Counted from the first letter of the stretch, positions 12,061-23,661 are shown. The stretch is DNA of 53,731 bases from Ettlia oleoabundans (GCA_019693395.1 JAAMXP010001000.1:1-53731); one strand, 5' to 3'. The notes: generated by a model from the sequence alone, not told the origin. Numbers and translations are program-made.

Positions 12061-13637
12061 TCATGTAAGCAGTGCAATATCCTCAGCGAAGAACCGAGTA
12101 ATGGCATGGTAACAGTGAGCATGCACGCCCGTGTAAAATGTCATTTTATCACACTCTGTCACATTTGCAAGTAGTTCACGCTGCGGACTGCGACTTTGGC
12201 TGCAAGAGTTGGCATTTTTGTTGAGTTGGCCCGGGAGCTTTACAGGCAGCTTGGGAACCCCTTCTCGATAGTTCAGTATGGTGAGCAGCTCCATGAAATC
12301 ATCGTAAAAGTGCTCCAGCCGGCCAAGCCAGTCCAGGGCAAACTCGCCGGAGGCAGTGGTCAGGCAGTTTGCTTGTTGCGAAGCATGCTGCGTGGGGCCA
12401 CGGGGTTTGTCAGGTGGGGTGGTGCAGTGAGTGCTCAGTATGTGTACGGGCGTGTGCATGGGTGGGTTGATGTCAGAAGGCTTAGGACCCGAGAGGCAAG
12501 TTCAGAGGCAAGGACTACTTGTTCATGTCGAGCAACAAGGGTGGCATGCAGTGATCAAGCACATTGCTCTGAGTGGCTGTAGCCTAGATAGTTCAAAGCT
12601 TGAAAAAAATGATGCATGCGCCCCCACACACCAACCTCCTTCCACACCAACCCCACCCCCACCAACACAATAACTGAACCATCCGCCCTTAGCAGGCAAA
12701 CATCTTGGCCTTGCCAGCCATGGCACCCACCAGGTACTGATGCTCGGGTGACACCCTGCTGCAGCAAGTCTTGCCATTCGAGTCAGTCTTAGTGCAAACA
12801 TCGCCCATTAGAAATGGGTCCTCACAATAGTCATCCCATGACACGCGGCATCCGTCCTTGACAAACTTGACAAGGTACGCATATTGGCTGACTGCACGCT
12901 GCAACACATTTCGTGTAAAGCCGAATACAAAGTAGTCCTTCCAAATCTTGTGCAAGTGAGCGATCTCGCTGGTGTTACGGTAGTCAACCATACGAAGACA
13001 GTAGTCATAATGGCGGGGAAGACCACAATGTGAAAAGTAGCCATCCATGATAGTCGTGCCACCCGTCTTGGGACATTTCACGTAGATCACCTTGTATCTA
13101 GCACAAACAGAGCGGGTGATGGCAGCTTACCATTAGATGAAGGTTGCAAGGCTGCCAACCAAGCTGCACCATCTAACTTCAACACGACACTACCAAGTGC
13201 GCCATGCAACTGGCCAAAGGGCGCTTAGTGACCAGGCCCTCCTCAAACAAAAGAGGATGCTACTCAGCAGATTACCTGTCGTTGTACATGGAGTTGCAGG
13301 GTTGATATGGCGGCTCTGGCCTCTCGCCTGCTAGACGTCGCTTGACCCACTCCGCAGGAAAGGACAGGTCGCTCCATTTGTGTCCCTCATGCAACAGGGA
13401 CACCACTGCAAGCGGTCCTGCTTTGCTGACACTCCCATGCACACGAGTGGGGGTTGCAGTGCTGAGCCCCGCTTGTCGATTAGAGGAAGTGATGCCGCTG
13501 TGCATAACATGCTTGTCAAATATAGCGCTGAGTGGATTTGTGGAATGGTAGACTATCAGTGCCACAGCAAGTAGCAGGCACGACATGATCATTAAAAGCC
13601 GTCGACGCGGCGTGCGCCGCCACGGCTGTATAGGCAT
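12061..13637 (-). CDS. Three-exon carbohydrate sulfotransferase (family 2 type), paralogue of 7596-8654
   Basis: Exons 13276-13637, 12731-13097 and 12061-12387 give 351 residues. An N-terminal anchor lies at about residues 15-31 (MIMSCLLLAVALIVYH). The 5' PAPS loop is YVKCPKTGGTTIMDGYF and the 3' loop is FGFTRNVLQRAVSQY. The C-terminus ends ITRFFAEDIALLT, matching ITKFFAEDVRLLY of the intronless paralogue. Intron 1 (phase 2) falls in MYNDR|YKVIYV and intron 2 (phase 0) in EHQYL|HASQQANC; the paralogue reads straight through both places. The first donor is an ordinary GTAATC and the second a GTGGGT. The predicted role is Golgi sulfation of a glycan. A 64-base tandem duplication lies just upstream of the start codon. 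Confidence 0.88.
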
Positions 13638-13649
13638 GGCTCATGCCGA

Positions 13650-13777
13650 GGCAGCAGTTGGACACCAAGAGACTGTAAATTGGTAGAGACGCCTGCAATA
13701 AAGCAACCCGGGCGGCAGCAGTTGGACACCAAGAGACTGTAAATTGGTAGAGAAGCCTGCACTAAAGCAACCCTGGC
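13650..13777. repeat. Two 64-base tandem copies in the 5' flank of a sulfotransferase gene
   Basis: The two copies, 13650-13713 and 13714-13777, differ at only three positions. They lie 13-140 bases upstream of the ATG of the three-exon sulfotransferase, so in its promoter or 5' untranslated region. High identity implies a recent duplication. Confidence 0.95.
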
Positions 13778-15026
13778 ATACTAGTTACTGCTACTTCACA
13801 GAGATTCCGGCGATCGTTGGCCCATACTGTGTCGGTTTGTTTAAAAATCTTGGGGAATGCAAGAAACTGAGTACTATGAGTAACGTATGCGCAAAACTCA
13901 GTGCACGTCTCTAAAGTATCCGTATAAGACCTGCCTGCTAATACAAGAGTCCGAGCTCGTCTACGGATGGCCACTTATGCAGGGCTGCAGAACACTTCTG
14001 TCCAACGATAGGCACCTGTGCTGCCTTAGACCAGCCGAAGGATGCACACGTCGTGACTTCACATCAACGCAGTAGACGGCACTTTTCTCCCACGAAAAGT
14101 ACGGTTTCGGCAAGTACTGCACTTGTATTTCTTACGTTTTGCCTGCGGAGCCAAAACAATTCTAATGCGTGTCGTCGTACATCTAAAGGACGTTTCGGGG
14201 GCCAAAGTTGCTTTTTAAGACGTGTACTACGCACATACGCCGTGTTCTTAGGGCCCTGGATTCCCGGGGGAGCACGTGTGGCGAACGTGACACAGATCCA
14301 CACCCCTTCAAGACGACCAAGCTTGAAGCTGATGTTCAGTGTACTTTCAAACGGTCCGCGTCCCATTTATCCGCGGCCCACCCACCCTTTGCCCATCCAG
14401 GCACACCTGACGTGGAAGGGGTGATACATGAACCGATAGCTGAGCCGGTGACGAATTTGGTCTGCCCACGCGATGAATTGCAGTTTAAGCTTTATTTTTA
14501 CAAGAACGGCTTTGGCCTCGGCAGCAGCATCCGGGTGGATCCACCTGAGCATAACATCATCAGCGTAGGAAAATGTAGGAATGTAGGAATGTAGTGTAGG
14601 AAAAAACCTCGGTTCCTTGGCCTTTTTGGCCTTTTAACGGACCCCATAAACCTATCCGTATCGGCTGAAGTCGCGGAAGCAGACCCCTTAGCCATGCACT
14701 TACGACATTTCTTGTTGTTACACGACCAAACGTTTTGGAACGCAAGTATTGCGTCGTGCGGCATTTGAGGCCTGGAGAGCAGCAGCAAGCGATGCAGCGC
14801 GGCAAAGGTTCGATCGTCTCCTGATGCAGGCTTACGTCCATGGCATTATTCTGTGGTTCTCAATTAAAGAGGACGCCTAGGGTGCCCGACATGAGGTTCT
14901 CGCATCTGACGCAATGGCTGCGGAACCCTCTGCATACAAACTCTGATGGAAAGCCGGTTTTCTTGAATTTGCTCGGTGATGTAAAAGCGAACTCGTTTCC
15001 GGGGGCCCAGGCCGGGCAAAAGGAGA

Positions 15027-15515
15027 AGGCCGAGCGACAAACACCCACCCACCCCTCGAAACCCAGAAACAAGCCAGTTGCGCACTCCCTAGGTTTCCTT
15101 CTTCTTCTGTTGCATGCCTTTTTAAACTCTTGAGGACCACAGACAGGCTTATGAAGCTGTCCAGATCAATATCGCACAAGTGCACCACCAAATGACCAAA
15201 CATGTCAGGCGCCCCTAGCGCTGCCACGCCACCTGCACCTCCCTGCGGCGCTTTACATGGGTCCAGGGCACGGCGACACGCCTCACAGCAGGGCACGTCA
15301 GGGTGGCACCTCCCGTAGTCTGGAGGGGTGTTCTGACCCTGCCAATGGATAGATCTCGGCCTGGTGAGTTCCCTGCTACCTCCCAGCGAGTTTTCTCGTC
15401 GTATTTATGCTCTTTTCCGCGATAATTTCGACATAGCTTTAGGTCCCCAGGCCGGACAACCACCCACCCCCCCGTTGACCAACCAGTGCTGACGATGTAC
15501 TTCTGAGGTACCCCC
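15027..15515. repeat. Dispersed repeat family, copy 1
   Basis: Starts at AGGCCGAGCGAC and ends at CTTCTGAGGTACCCC. It is related in the same orientation to 19963-20518 across nearly its whole length, with substitutions and indels. Both copies contain a short plus-strand ATG frame (MSGA..., alanine/proline-rich) and a conserved minus-strand stretch containing LQTTGGATLTCPAVRR. The family could be a non-autonomous or decayed mobile element. No terminal repeats were identified. Confidence 0.85.
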
Positions 15516-15597
15516 ACCCATCCACCCACCCACCCACCCAACCCCACACACACATACACACACACACACGCGCACGCACGCAACACACACACAGGGA
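15516..15597. repeat. CCCA and CA/CG microsatellite
   Basis: Runs of CCCA units pass into a (CA)n tract with CGCACG interruptions. It directly follows copy 1 of the dispersed repeat. Confidence 0.9.
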
Positions 15598-16977
15598 TGA
15601 CTTTCAGGCCCCTCAACCCCGGTCCGGCGACCAAGTCCTTTAGCCCCGTTCTCCGTTTTATCTCCTTCATGGGGCACAGAGGGTTTGAAAGTAAACGTCC
15701 TGGTGCTCTCGCTCCTCGCAATGGCGGGTCTCTGCGCCGTGGTCGCCAGCAAAAGCCGCCGGGGCGCGGCAACGGCGGCGAGGCATGTTTCAGGACAATT
15801 AGAAACTGCACACGCGACAAGGAGAGAAAGACGGGGATGCCCTGGGTGTGACCTGGCAGGGGTGCATGGCAGCGCGCAAAGAAAGAACCAGGTTTGCCAC
15901 CCTTTCTTGTCGTCGAATATTCCGTGCGCAAGTGCTGCGTGGTTTTTGTAAATAAAGGCAAACCATGCGTTGAAAGAGCGGTGGGCGGAGGCCTCGGTGC
16001 ACTGCCAGCGCCTTGCCACCGCCGCCTCTTGGCAAGTAAAGCCCAGAAAGCAGCCTCGGTGCTGGCAACCCTATATTGTCCAGGAATATGCTCCACAGAA
16101 GAAGCAGACGCATGTAACCAGGCGGAGGAGCAGCGCAGACCAAGTGCTGCATGGAAACAGTTCTGCCGAGCCGGTGCCACCAGGTTGCAGTCTGGTTTTG
16201 GGGCCGCAAAAGACACCATCACTGTCGTGTCTGATGAAATTGAGGGTTGTTGTGGACGTGCCACGCAGAGTGAGGCGCTTGTAGGCAGCCGCAACGGCGG
16301 CATGCCAGGCCGTAGATGGCAGCGACATGGTGGAAGCTGGCGGCAAGACACAGGCAGGCGACAAAGGCGGACCTGGAATTTGGGTGCACCACATCTACAT
16401 ATAGTGCCGACGCCTGATCTCTACACATGCTCCGCCCCCCTCCTCTCCCCCGCCATGCTGCGCTGGCCGGCCGCGAGGAAACGTCGTTCCGGTTCCAGAA
16501 AACCAAACTTCCGCACCGCAGAAATGTAGTTAGCGCTTCAGAGCCGCACAGCATGCAGCGTGCACGAAACTAAGAGTCTTAGTAACTCCCGCGGCGCTCG
16601 TTCTGCCCTGTTTCGCGTTCTGGAGGTCGTCCCGAGCGGTTTGGCGCGAGCCGGGCGGTGTCTCGACTAAATTCGTCGTCCGCACATGTGGGGTGGAAAT
16701 ACCCATAAAGTGGTCAAAGTGCCGCTGCAGAGGGAGGCGGGAGCCTGATGCTGCTGTAGGGTGTGCTGTACGACTGTGCAGACGGGACCTGTCACTGCAG
16801 TAAAGAACAGCAGTTACTGGCATGCAGTAACACAAATACAATACAATACAACTCATCCATTATAGTGCTGGCCGTCACACATCTGCCACTTTCTTGCATA
16901 CGTGGAACATCAGTCAAGCTGTAGTTCTACTAGTTCCGACTACGTATTCCTAACGAAAATGACTATTGCTGCAGGTT

Positions 16978-19225
16978 TCATCTGTGCTGAGGCTTCTCTG
17001 CTGCTCGCGTGCTGTTCCATTGCAAGTACCATTCAAAATCAACAGGCACACCATGAGGTTTCTGGATATAAACTGCTGTGCCGTCAATGTCGTGGTGTGT
17101 TAATTCGCCCAAATTATGCCGGTTCAAAAACTCGTTTACAGCGTCACGGCACACCGGGATGCTGCAAGTGGCAAACAAGTTACAAGACATGGCATCATCA
17201 AGCTGGTTGTCGGCCTTTCACTAACTCTGCTGAACTTAGGACCAGTGCAGAGCAGGATACTGTCAGCTCCACTCTATTATCACTTACCTGTAGTCATCCA
17301 CGATTATATACCCTCCTGGAGAAACAGCATTCCAGAGATTATATAGCTGATCAGTTGTTGACTCCCACATGTCCCTGCAGCAACAGCGACCACACATTCA
17401 TACTGCGCACTACACGTAATGAAGAACACATATACAAAGCTAGCAAACTACATCAATTGAGAGTCACAGCTGCACACACATGGTGCAGCACGCGACTCAC
17501 CCATCCATACGCAGAATTGCAATGGGACCTATGCCTTGCATTTGCCAAGCAGCGAGAGCGTACCGAAAATAGCCCTAGCGGTGGAAGGAGGGGTAACAAG
17601 CAGACGAGTCGGATGGGACTTGTGTGTTGGCTGCACAAACTGGCAACGCCTGCTGCAGGGTGCAAACCTTCCGAAGGATGTGCTGCTAGTTTGCAAAAAA
17701 CATATACGGTATCACAAGGGACTGTTCGCAATTGCAATGGGTCGGCAGTGAGCGCATATGATTCTACTCGCATCCTTGGGGGGGGGGGGAGATGGGGGGC
17801 GCGCGCGCGCAAGCTGGCGGGTTCTGGCAAACATTAGCAGTGCACAGACCGGGCCAAAATAGGACCCTTGCAAGTGAAAACCTTGTGGAAGAACACACGG
17901 CTGTCCAACAGGCCGAATCGCTCAAAGCCAGACTTGACCTCCTCCATTGACACCCGGAGGAATGACATCGCGCTCCAGTCCTCGTTATCATGGCTGGTAG
18001 TATTCCATGGCAGTCCCTGCCATTGCAGCAGTGTAAGCACGTCGTAGTATACCGCAGCTGTGTGGGTAATGCACACCCCCCAAACCAACAGCTGTCCTCC
18101 ACCACCAGATGAGCGTGTCCTCGCCACACACAGCCATGCCCACATTCAGTGGAACAGCAGGCGCAGCGCACCCACTTGAGGCAGCATGTTACCCACAAAC
18201 GTACCGAAAAGCTGTCCACCAAATGCACCTCACGGTCGGACTGATAGGCTGTCAGCACTGCCTTGGCAAATATCGAGGCACCGCCTCGCCACACACCGCA
18301 TTCTGCATCATGCACGACCAAGTAAATGTCTACTTGCAACTTGCTGGCCTTGGATATCCTTGTTAGGTACGGCTTCAATAGCTTGAACTTGCCTACCTAC
18401 AAAACTCCCCTCCACGTTCCGTGCCATTACTCTCTGCAATAAATGCCAAATGTTGTTTAACCGTTTTTGTCCTACCATGCTGAGACCATACCTGCAGGCA
18501 TTAGCAAGCCTGCGCACTGGGTTGAAGTAAATGCTTGGAATGGCTGCACAGTTTATAAGAATTCACTGCGAATGCAGCACATGCCGTATGGTGCTAACTT
18601 CATGCAACTCACACTGGCCAATCTAAGCCGACCATCCTGGTCTTAGGATTGTAAGATGCCTGTTCAAGCTCGGAGACCTTTTCGTGATTCTTGGGAGTAT
18701 AACTGGGGGTGGCCAAATGAATGCCCAGGATCGAGTCGCGGACTGCACTGATGTAGCGGTGTTGTAGGTCGCCCAATCCCGAGCAGCCTAAACGCAACAC
18801 AACATGGCGCAATGACAAAAAACGCGCACTTGAGCAACGATTGCACACGATTGTATTTGGCAGTGTCACCAAATGTGCATTCCCTGCCAGTTTGTGAACT
18901 AAAGTTCTCGAGGCGGCAGCTCTGTTGGTAATGCTTGCTGCGCTTTGCTCAGAACCTACACTTACCCGACACCTGCCTAGATAGATTGCCCCAGGAATTG
19001 ATCCCAAGCAATGCGAGTGCGATAAGCTGCAGGAAGCAATATGCGAGGCAGGTGGAGGGCAGCACGGTGACTGGCAGCGGCACAGTGGCCAAACGGTCAA
19101 TGTACTCAATGTACTCGGCTTTTCGTGCCGCCCCCCCCCCTTCACTTATTGGTACTTACCACAAAAATCGCTATGGCAAGCGGCCTTTTACCGTTCTGTT
19201 GCTGTAAAGCCAGTTTCTGCTCCAT
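16978..19225 (-). CDS. TylF/macrocin-type O-methyltransferase, type II membrane
   Basis: Nine exons: 19160-19225, 18966-19026, 18613-18787, 18397-18491, 18205-18329, 17882-18016, 17501-17574, 17288-17374, 16978-17161; 333 residues. The anchor is PLAIAIFVLIALALLGI at about 15-31 and is assembled across intron 1. The TylF-family core is clear: the SAM-binding block DAECGVWRGGASIF (about 140-153), LVDSFSGLPW, the FGLLDSRVFFHKGYF region, LRMDGDMWEST with the acidic metal-binding site, and GGYIIVDDYS. Bacterial relatives methylate deoxysugars on macrolides (macrocin) and similar glycosides, with SAM and a divalent metal. Here a Golgi sugar O-methyltransferase is the natural inference. Intron 4 is only 67 bases. 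Intron 6 contains poly-G and a GC-alternating tract. All phases agree. The neighbours suggest work on the same glycan as the sulfotransferases. Confidence 0.87.
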
Positions 19226-19962
19226 GGAGAAAAACAGCGAACTAGGCGCTTTTGCAGGAACGATAAATGACCCGCTAATCGCACCACGGTGATTCAACTG
19301 AAGAGGAGAAGGGAAGGGAATACGCTGAAGCGTGATTCGTAAATGGCCCGTGCAAGGAGGAACGGGTCTAGCCCCTGGCTCCCGCGTGATATGAACAGTA
19401 AATTCAACGACTGTACTGTCTGTCTGTACTGTCTGTAGGGGCACATTCAATGATTCAAAAATTTAACGACTGAGACTGTACTGTCTGTACTGGCACCTCC
19501 GTTTTTGGCCTGCCCTACGGAGTAGGATAGGAGCCGGGCCCGTCTACGCGGCCCCGTCTACGTAGTATGGGCGGCCTACGGAGTGGGCCCCCGCACGATC
19601 AGGCCCGCAAAAAAAGACATGTCCCCTTTTCTACGCGGATTCTGCTTCGTTTTCACGCGTTAACTTTCAACCATTGTCATGCTATTTTGAAACCTTCAAG
19701 TAGTTGTTTGAAGGCAACAGCGATTTCCTCTGGGACCTCCTCGCGAGATGGCACTTGTGGGATCGCGGGGCTTGCAACCTCTCCACAGCCAAAACCTTGC
19801 CAAGCGCTGCAGACATACCACGGTATCCTTTGCAGGGCGCCCCTGCGCTGCACGGGCCTGTGGCTGCAGCCAATGACCCCACCACGCCCCTGGCGCGGGC
19901 ACGGGCACGCGACCGAGGGTGCCCGGGAGGAATAACTTTCTACATCCACCCGATGTAGCTTC

Positions 19963-20518
19963 AGGCCGAGCGACTGACACCCACCCACCCCCCGAAGCCC
20001 GGAAAGCAGCCAGTTTGCGCACTCCCTAGGTTTCCTTCCTCCGCTTTTGCACGCCTTTGAACCTCTTGAGGACCACAGGCAGGCTCCTAAAGCTTTCAGA
20101 CCTATATTGAACAACTGCAGCACCATATGTCCAACATGTCGGGGGCTGCCGCGCCGCCTACCGCTGCCACTGCCACCCTCACCTCCCTGCAGTCGCTGTG
20201 CAAAAACTTGATATAGTTCAGCTCGTTGTTATTAGCTTCTGTCTGTCCCTTTGGCGGATTGGAGGTTTCTGTGGGTCTAGGGTGCGGCGAAACGCCGCAC
20301 AGCAGGGCATGTCAGGGTAGCACCACCCGTAGTCTGGAGGTGTGTTCTAACCCTGCCAGTGGATAGATCTAGGCCTGGTGAGTTCCCTGGTACCTCCCAG
20401 CGAGTGTTCCCGTCGTTTTTATGCCCTTTCCGAGGTGTTGTCGAGATAGCTTTGGGTCCCCAGGCTGGACACCCACTCACCCCCAGTTGGTGCTGACGCT
20501 GTACTTCTGAGGTACCCC
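19963..20518. repeat. Dispersed repeat family, copy 2
   Basis: Direct-orientation relative of 15027-15515, with an extra stretch of roughly 80 bases near 20195-20280. The two copies flank the TylF-like methyltransferase gene about 4.9 kb apart. The plus frame beginning at the shared ATG reads MSGAAAPPTAATATL. Confidence 0.85.
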
Positions 20519-20698
20519 TGGGCGCCGCCAGGGCAAGTCAAACTTACAGCTTGGCTGGGGAACGCTTCTCCCGCTGATGTACACAAGTACAGCCTCCAAG
20601 TCCTGCCAAAATGGGTTCGGAGTGGTAACCAGGCAATATAATTCGGAATGCCAAATTAATTCGGAGTAACGCATCAATATTATAATCCAAACCTTGGC

Positions 20699-20899
20699 GT
20701 GCCACTACGGCATTTTGGGGAGGGTACGTGGGCAGTGTTACCGCCACAGCTGGCGCTTCGGGGCGGCTCACTGCTGCTGGTAGCTCTGCTGTTGCTGTGC
20801 GTCATTGTCACCGTTCTTCGTGTGCTGGTGCCTGCGCGCGTCCCTTCATCCTTAGAGATGCCTTCCTTTGGAGGGTGCAAGTTGTCATGTGCTTGGTGA
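20699..20899 (+). other. Hydrophobic reading frame, possible exon of an unknown membrane protein
   Basis: A plus-strand frame encodes SLLLVALLLLCVIVTVL (about 20768-20818) followed by Arg-containing residues, the pattern of a type II anchor. There is no ATG before the hydrophobic stretch and the frame is closed by a stop upstream. It would therefore have to be an internal exon or a decayed gene. No downstream exon could be joined with confidence. Confidence 0.2.
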
Positions 20900-21416
20900 T
20901 TTATCACAGCGGTTCTGTCCAGGCCAAGGCATCTCTACGTTGTGTTTGCCCTGGCAATCTCTCTTGTCGTATCTGTGTTCCCAGCAAGTACATGAGTATG
21001 CTGGGTGACGAATGGAGCCAGTCACCTGAATTTGAGCCTGGTGCATTTCTGCGTGCCTTCCTGCCCTGCTTTACGTTAACCCTGGCCTTTTGCCGGCATG
21101 CCTCCTGCAGATAGCTGTGCTTTGACATATTCTGGAAAGGAACATTTACTGCGAGGCCACGCATTTCTTTATGTGGTGGACAGAAGTCGCGGCTCTTTGA
21201 GGCACGAGTTCGAACTAAATGCGTGACAAGAATCAGTGGTAACCCCATGCTGCTGCGCCTGTTTTGTTTTCAACGATTATTTCCTGCACAAAAGCTGCAT
21301 GTCACTACAGTATTTATCCTTACTCCGTGACAATCGAATGCCCTTTACCATGGCTTTGTACATATACTGGTTACGCTAGCCAGGAAGGCAAGCAGAGGCA
21401 AGGGAGCTGCTGGCCA

Positions 21417-23414
21417 TTACACACTGGGGCAGCATTCTGGAATAACAACGACAGGTAGCATCTCCTTTCTCGTCCCATATTTTCGTGCTGCGCACTTGCG
21501 CAGCGGGACGCCAAGCTCTGCTGCACGTTTGGTGATCCTGGCTATACTCGCTGCATCGCCAGCAAGCAGCACGTCGGGCTCCACATACCAGACCTGCTGG
21601 AAATCTCCCAACACTGGCAGCAGCATGGGGGGCACACCGAACACTTGCAGTCCATCCAGTGTCGTTACTGCTTCTGCAACCTCATCCATACATTCAAACA
21701 GGCGATCCTGCTGGGGGTCTGTAGGGAGCAGCATGCCATTGGTACCCTTGGGCGCCCCTTTAAAAGCCCAAAAAGAGCGGTAGGGTGACAGGATGGCAAC
21801 TTGTGGGGCATTGCTGCGTGGAGCTGGTAGTCCGGTGAGCGTATCACTGAAAAAGCTGGGCCCCACTCGGTCCAGCCAGTTGGTAAAACCAATGCCGTGG
21901 GCGCCAGATGTTGCCGTCAGCTGCACCGCCTGGCGGTGCACTTGAGGGTCAGCAATCCGTTCAAAAGCGCCCTCGAAAAACACAGGCTTGTTGAACGGCT
22001 TCATTGCGCTGAGCAATAGCTGCACCACTCGCACATCTTGCGTTGGGAGCATGGCGGTGGTGAGGAAATTGGAATCCACCACAATGTAGTCAAGCCAAGG
22101 GCTGCCCGCAAGGCTGAACACACAGCCGGCTGCATAGATGGCATCTGTGCCTGTCATGAATTCAGCAAAGTGCTGGATGCAGCGGAAGCCATAGGCCGCA
22201 ATGTGCATGCACCCATGTTCATGCACTTCATGGATGCGCCGATGGCGGAAATGCTGGAAATCCCAGTAAAACAAGTTGGAGATGGTGTCGTTCCAGTGCT
22301 GGCCATGCTGAAAAAACGGTGGCGGTATAATGGCTGCCCAGTATGGAAAGCTTGTGCCCCAGCGCTCGTTCCAATAGCTGATGTCGCCTTGAATGCTGCG
22401 GAGATAACGACGGAACAGCGTAACAGCTTGTTCACTATAGTCCTGAGCGCCATCTGCCAGCTGCAAGGCAGGCAGAATAAAAACACAGCTTCAGGGTTGA
22501 CCACGCTTCCTCAGCCTGCCTCACTGGCACTGGGCAGGTACCTTTCATTCTTTACAGAGAACCACCCACCCCGCCTGGGATTGCAGGGTTTCACATTCGT
22601 TGTTGACCAACTGCCCTTTTCACCTGGATGTATTTTGTTTCATACTCGTTGTTGAAGCACGGTTGTAATGAGTGGATGCAGGTGGCATTCACCTCCGCTA
22701 TCCTTGCCAGGACTGCATCGTACCACACATGCACCAGCTGCATGACGGCGGGATGGTTGAACGAAATTGACCTGTGTCCAATGTTTTTGGAATCGACGAC
22801 GCCCGCGTCTGGGACTACATCAAACACCCAGGGCGGATTGGCCTGGGCATCCAGCACTATGGACAACTGCAGGCCCGAACTGCACACGGTCTGCATCACG
22901 TAGTCCATAACCTTGAAGTTGAAAGTGTGCTGCGTCGGTTGCTGGAAAAACCATTTGACGGAGATGAAAAGTATGCCGACCCCTTGCTCCTGCATACAAC
23001 AGGCAGGCAAAGTAACAATGTCATCCTACTACAAAACAATGCGGCCGGGAGTTGTCTGGCCACAATAGGAGACTGCATGCTGACAGGCATTTGACCAGGA
23101 GCAGCAACCTTGATATCACGCACTACATCCCCCAAGCCATGCGTGGCATCCAGGGGAGGCAGCGGTGCATCCTCCTTGATGCCCAGCAAGTTCTGCATCT
23201 CCAGCGCAAAGAGCGTTGCAAACACCTCTGAAAATCCCTGATGCACAGCTGCTGCTGGCTCATTCGGAAAGAAACCATCGTTTCCGTCACTATTTCTGCA
23301 GTGTGGTGGCGCACGCCGCAGGGAACGGTTGGCGAGCAGTATCAGCACTGCTAGCAGGATGGCCACAGAAGAAGCTGGGCTTTGCTGTCTAACTCGCGGC
23401 GCAGATACTTTCAT
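21417..23414 (-). CDS. GH42-like clan GH-A glycoside hydrolase, type II membrane
   Basis: Three exons, 23109-23414, 22624-22989 and 21417-22460, all phase 0; 571 residues. The start MKVSAPRVRQQ is followed by an anchor at about 16-28 (SVAILLAVLILLA). The TIM-barrel enzyme domain resembles family 42 beta-galactosidases: FISVKWFFQQ then FNFKVMDYVM in the first barrel repeats, FNNEYETKY at about 214-222 with the Asn-Glu pair expected for the acid/base (Glu about 217), SYWNERWGTSF, FYWDFQHFRHRRI, and VFFEGAFERI with a candidate nucleophile Glu at about 387. The exact family is uncertain, since identity to GH42 is judged by eye and GH35, GH50 or an unclassified GH-A family is possible. The membrane anchor suggests trimming of a glycan in the Golgi or at the cell surface. 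It is transcribed divergently from the transporter gene. Confidence 0.75.
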
Positions 23415-23661
23415 CGCTGCAGGATGGTATGTTCCAGTGCGCGAGCTGACTTGTGGATCTCGGTGCGGCCTGCAATGCAGAAACAGATGACCGCTTCAGG
23501 GAGCAGCAGGGAAGCAAGGCGACGGCTGCCTGTCGTGAGGAGTGAGTGCAGACAGAACTGATTTAGGGTGCCTGTTTATATTATTTTTTAGCGTCAACAA
23601 TGCATTCCATGTGACCCCTACCTCCTTAAGCCGGAACCCTCTGCAACAACATGCTCTGCAA

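Larger units (their letters stand above)
13778..16977. other. Gene-poor region with repeats
   Basis: No convincing gene. The long minus frame at 15215-16351 is carried by C/A-rich low-complexity sequence. A plus frame near 15685-15790 begins like a signal peptide but has no ATG. The segment holds copy 1 of a dispersed repeat and a microsatellite, and may be decayed transposable-element sequence. A GTAGGAAT triplication lies near 14573-14600. Confidence 0.5.
19226..21416. other. Intergenic region with repeat copy 2 and an unassigned hydrophobic frame
   Basis: Contains short CTGTACTGTCTGT repeats near 19410-19490, copy 2 of the dispersed repeat, and an ATG-less hydrophobic frame at 20699-20899. 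No complete gene was built. The window 20986-21113 has an AG-bounded plus frame (KYMSMLGDEWSQSPEFEPG) that looks somewhat coding but has no partner. Confidence 0.45.

Noticed and set aside
15685..15951. Frame beginning like a secretory signal peptide (VLVLSLLAMAGLCAVVA)
   Set aside because: No ATG precedes it in frame, the sequence after the hydrophobic stretch has no recognisable domain, and it lies in a repeat-rich region.
15215..16351. 378-codon minus-strand open frame
   Set aside because: It runs through the CCCA/CA microsatellite and the dispersed repeat, has low-complexity composition, and shows no family motif.
16902..17837. 311-codon plus-strand open frame
   Set aside because: It is antisense to three phase-verified exons of the TylF-like methyltransferase and has no motif of its own.
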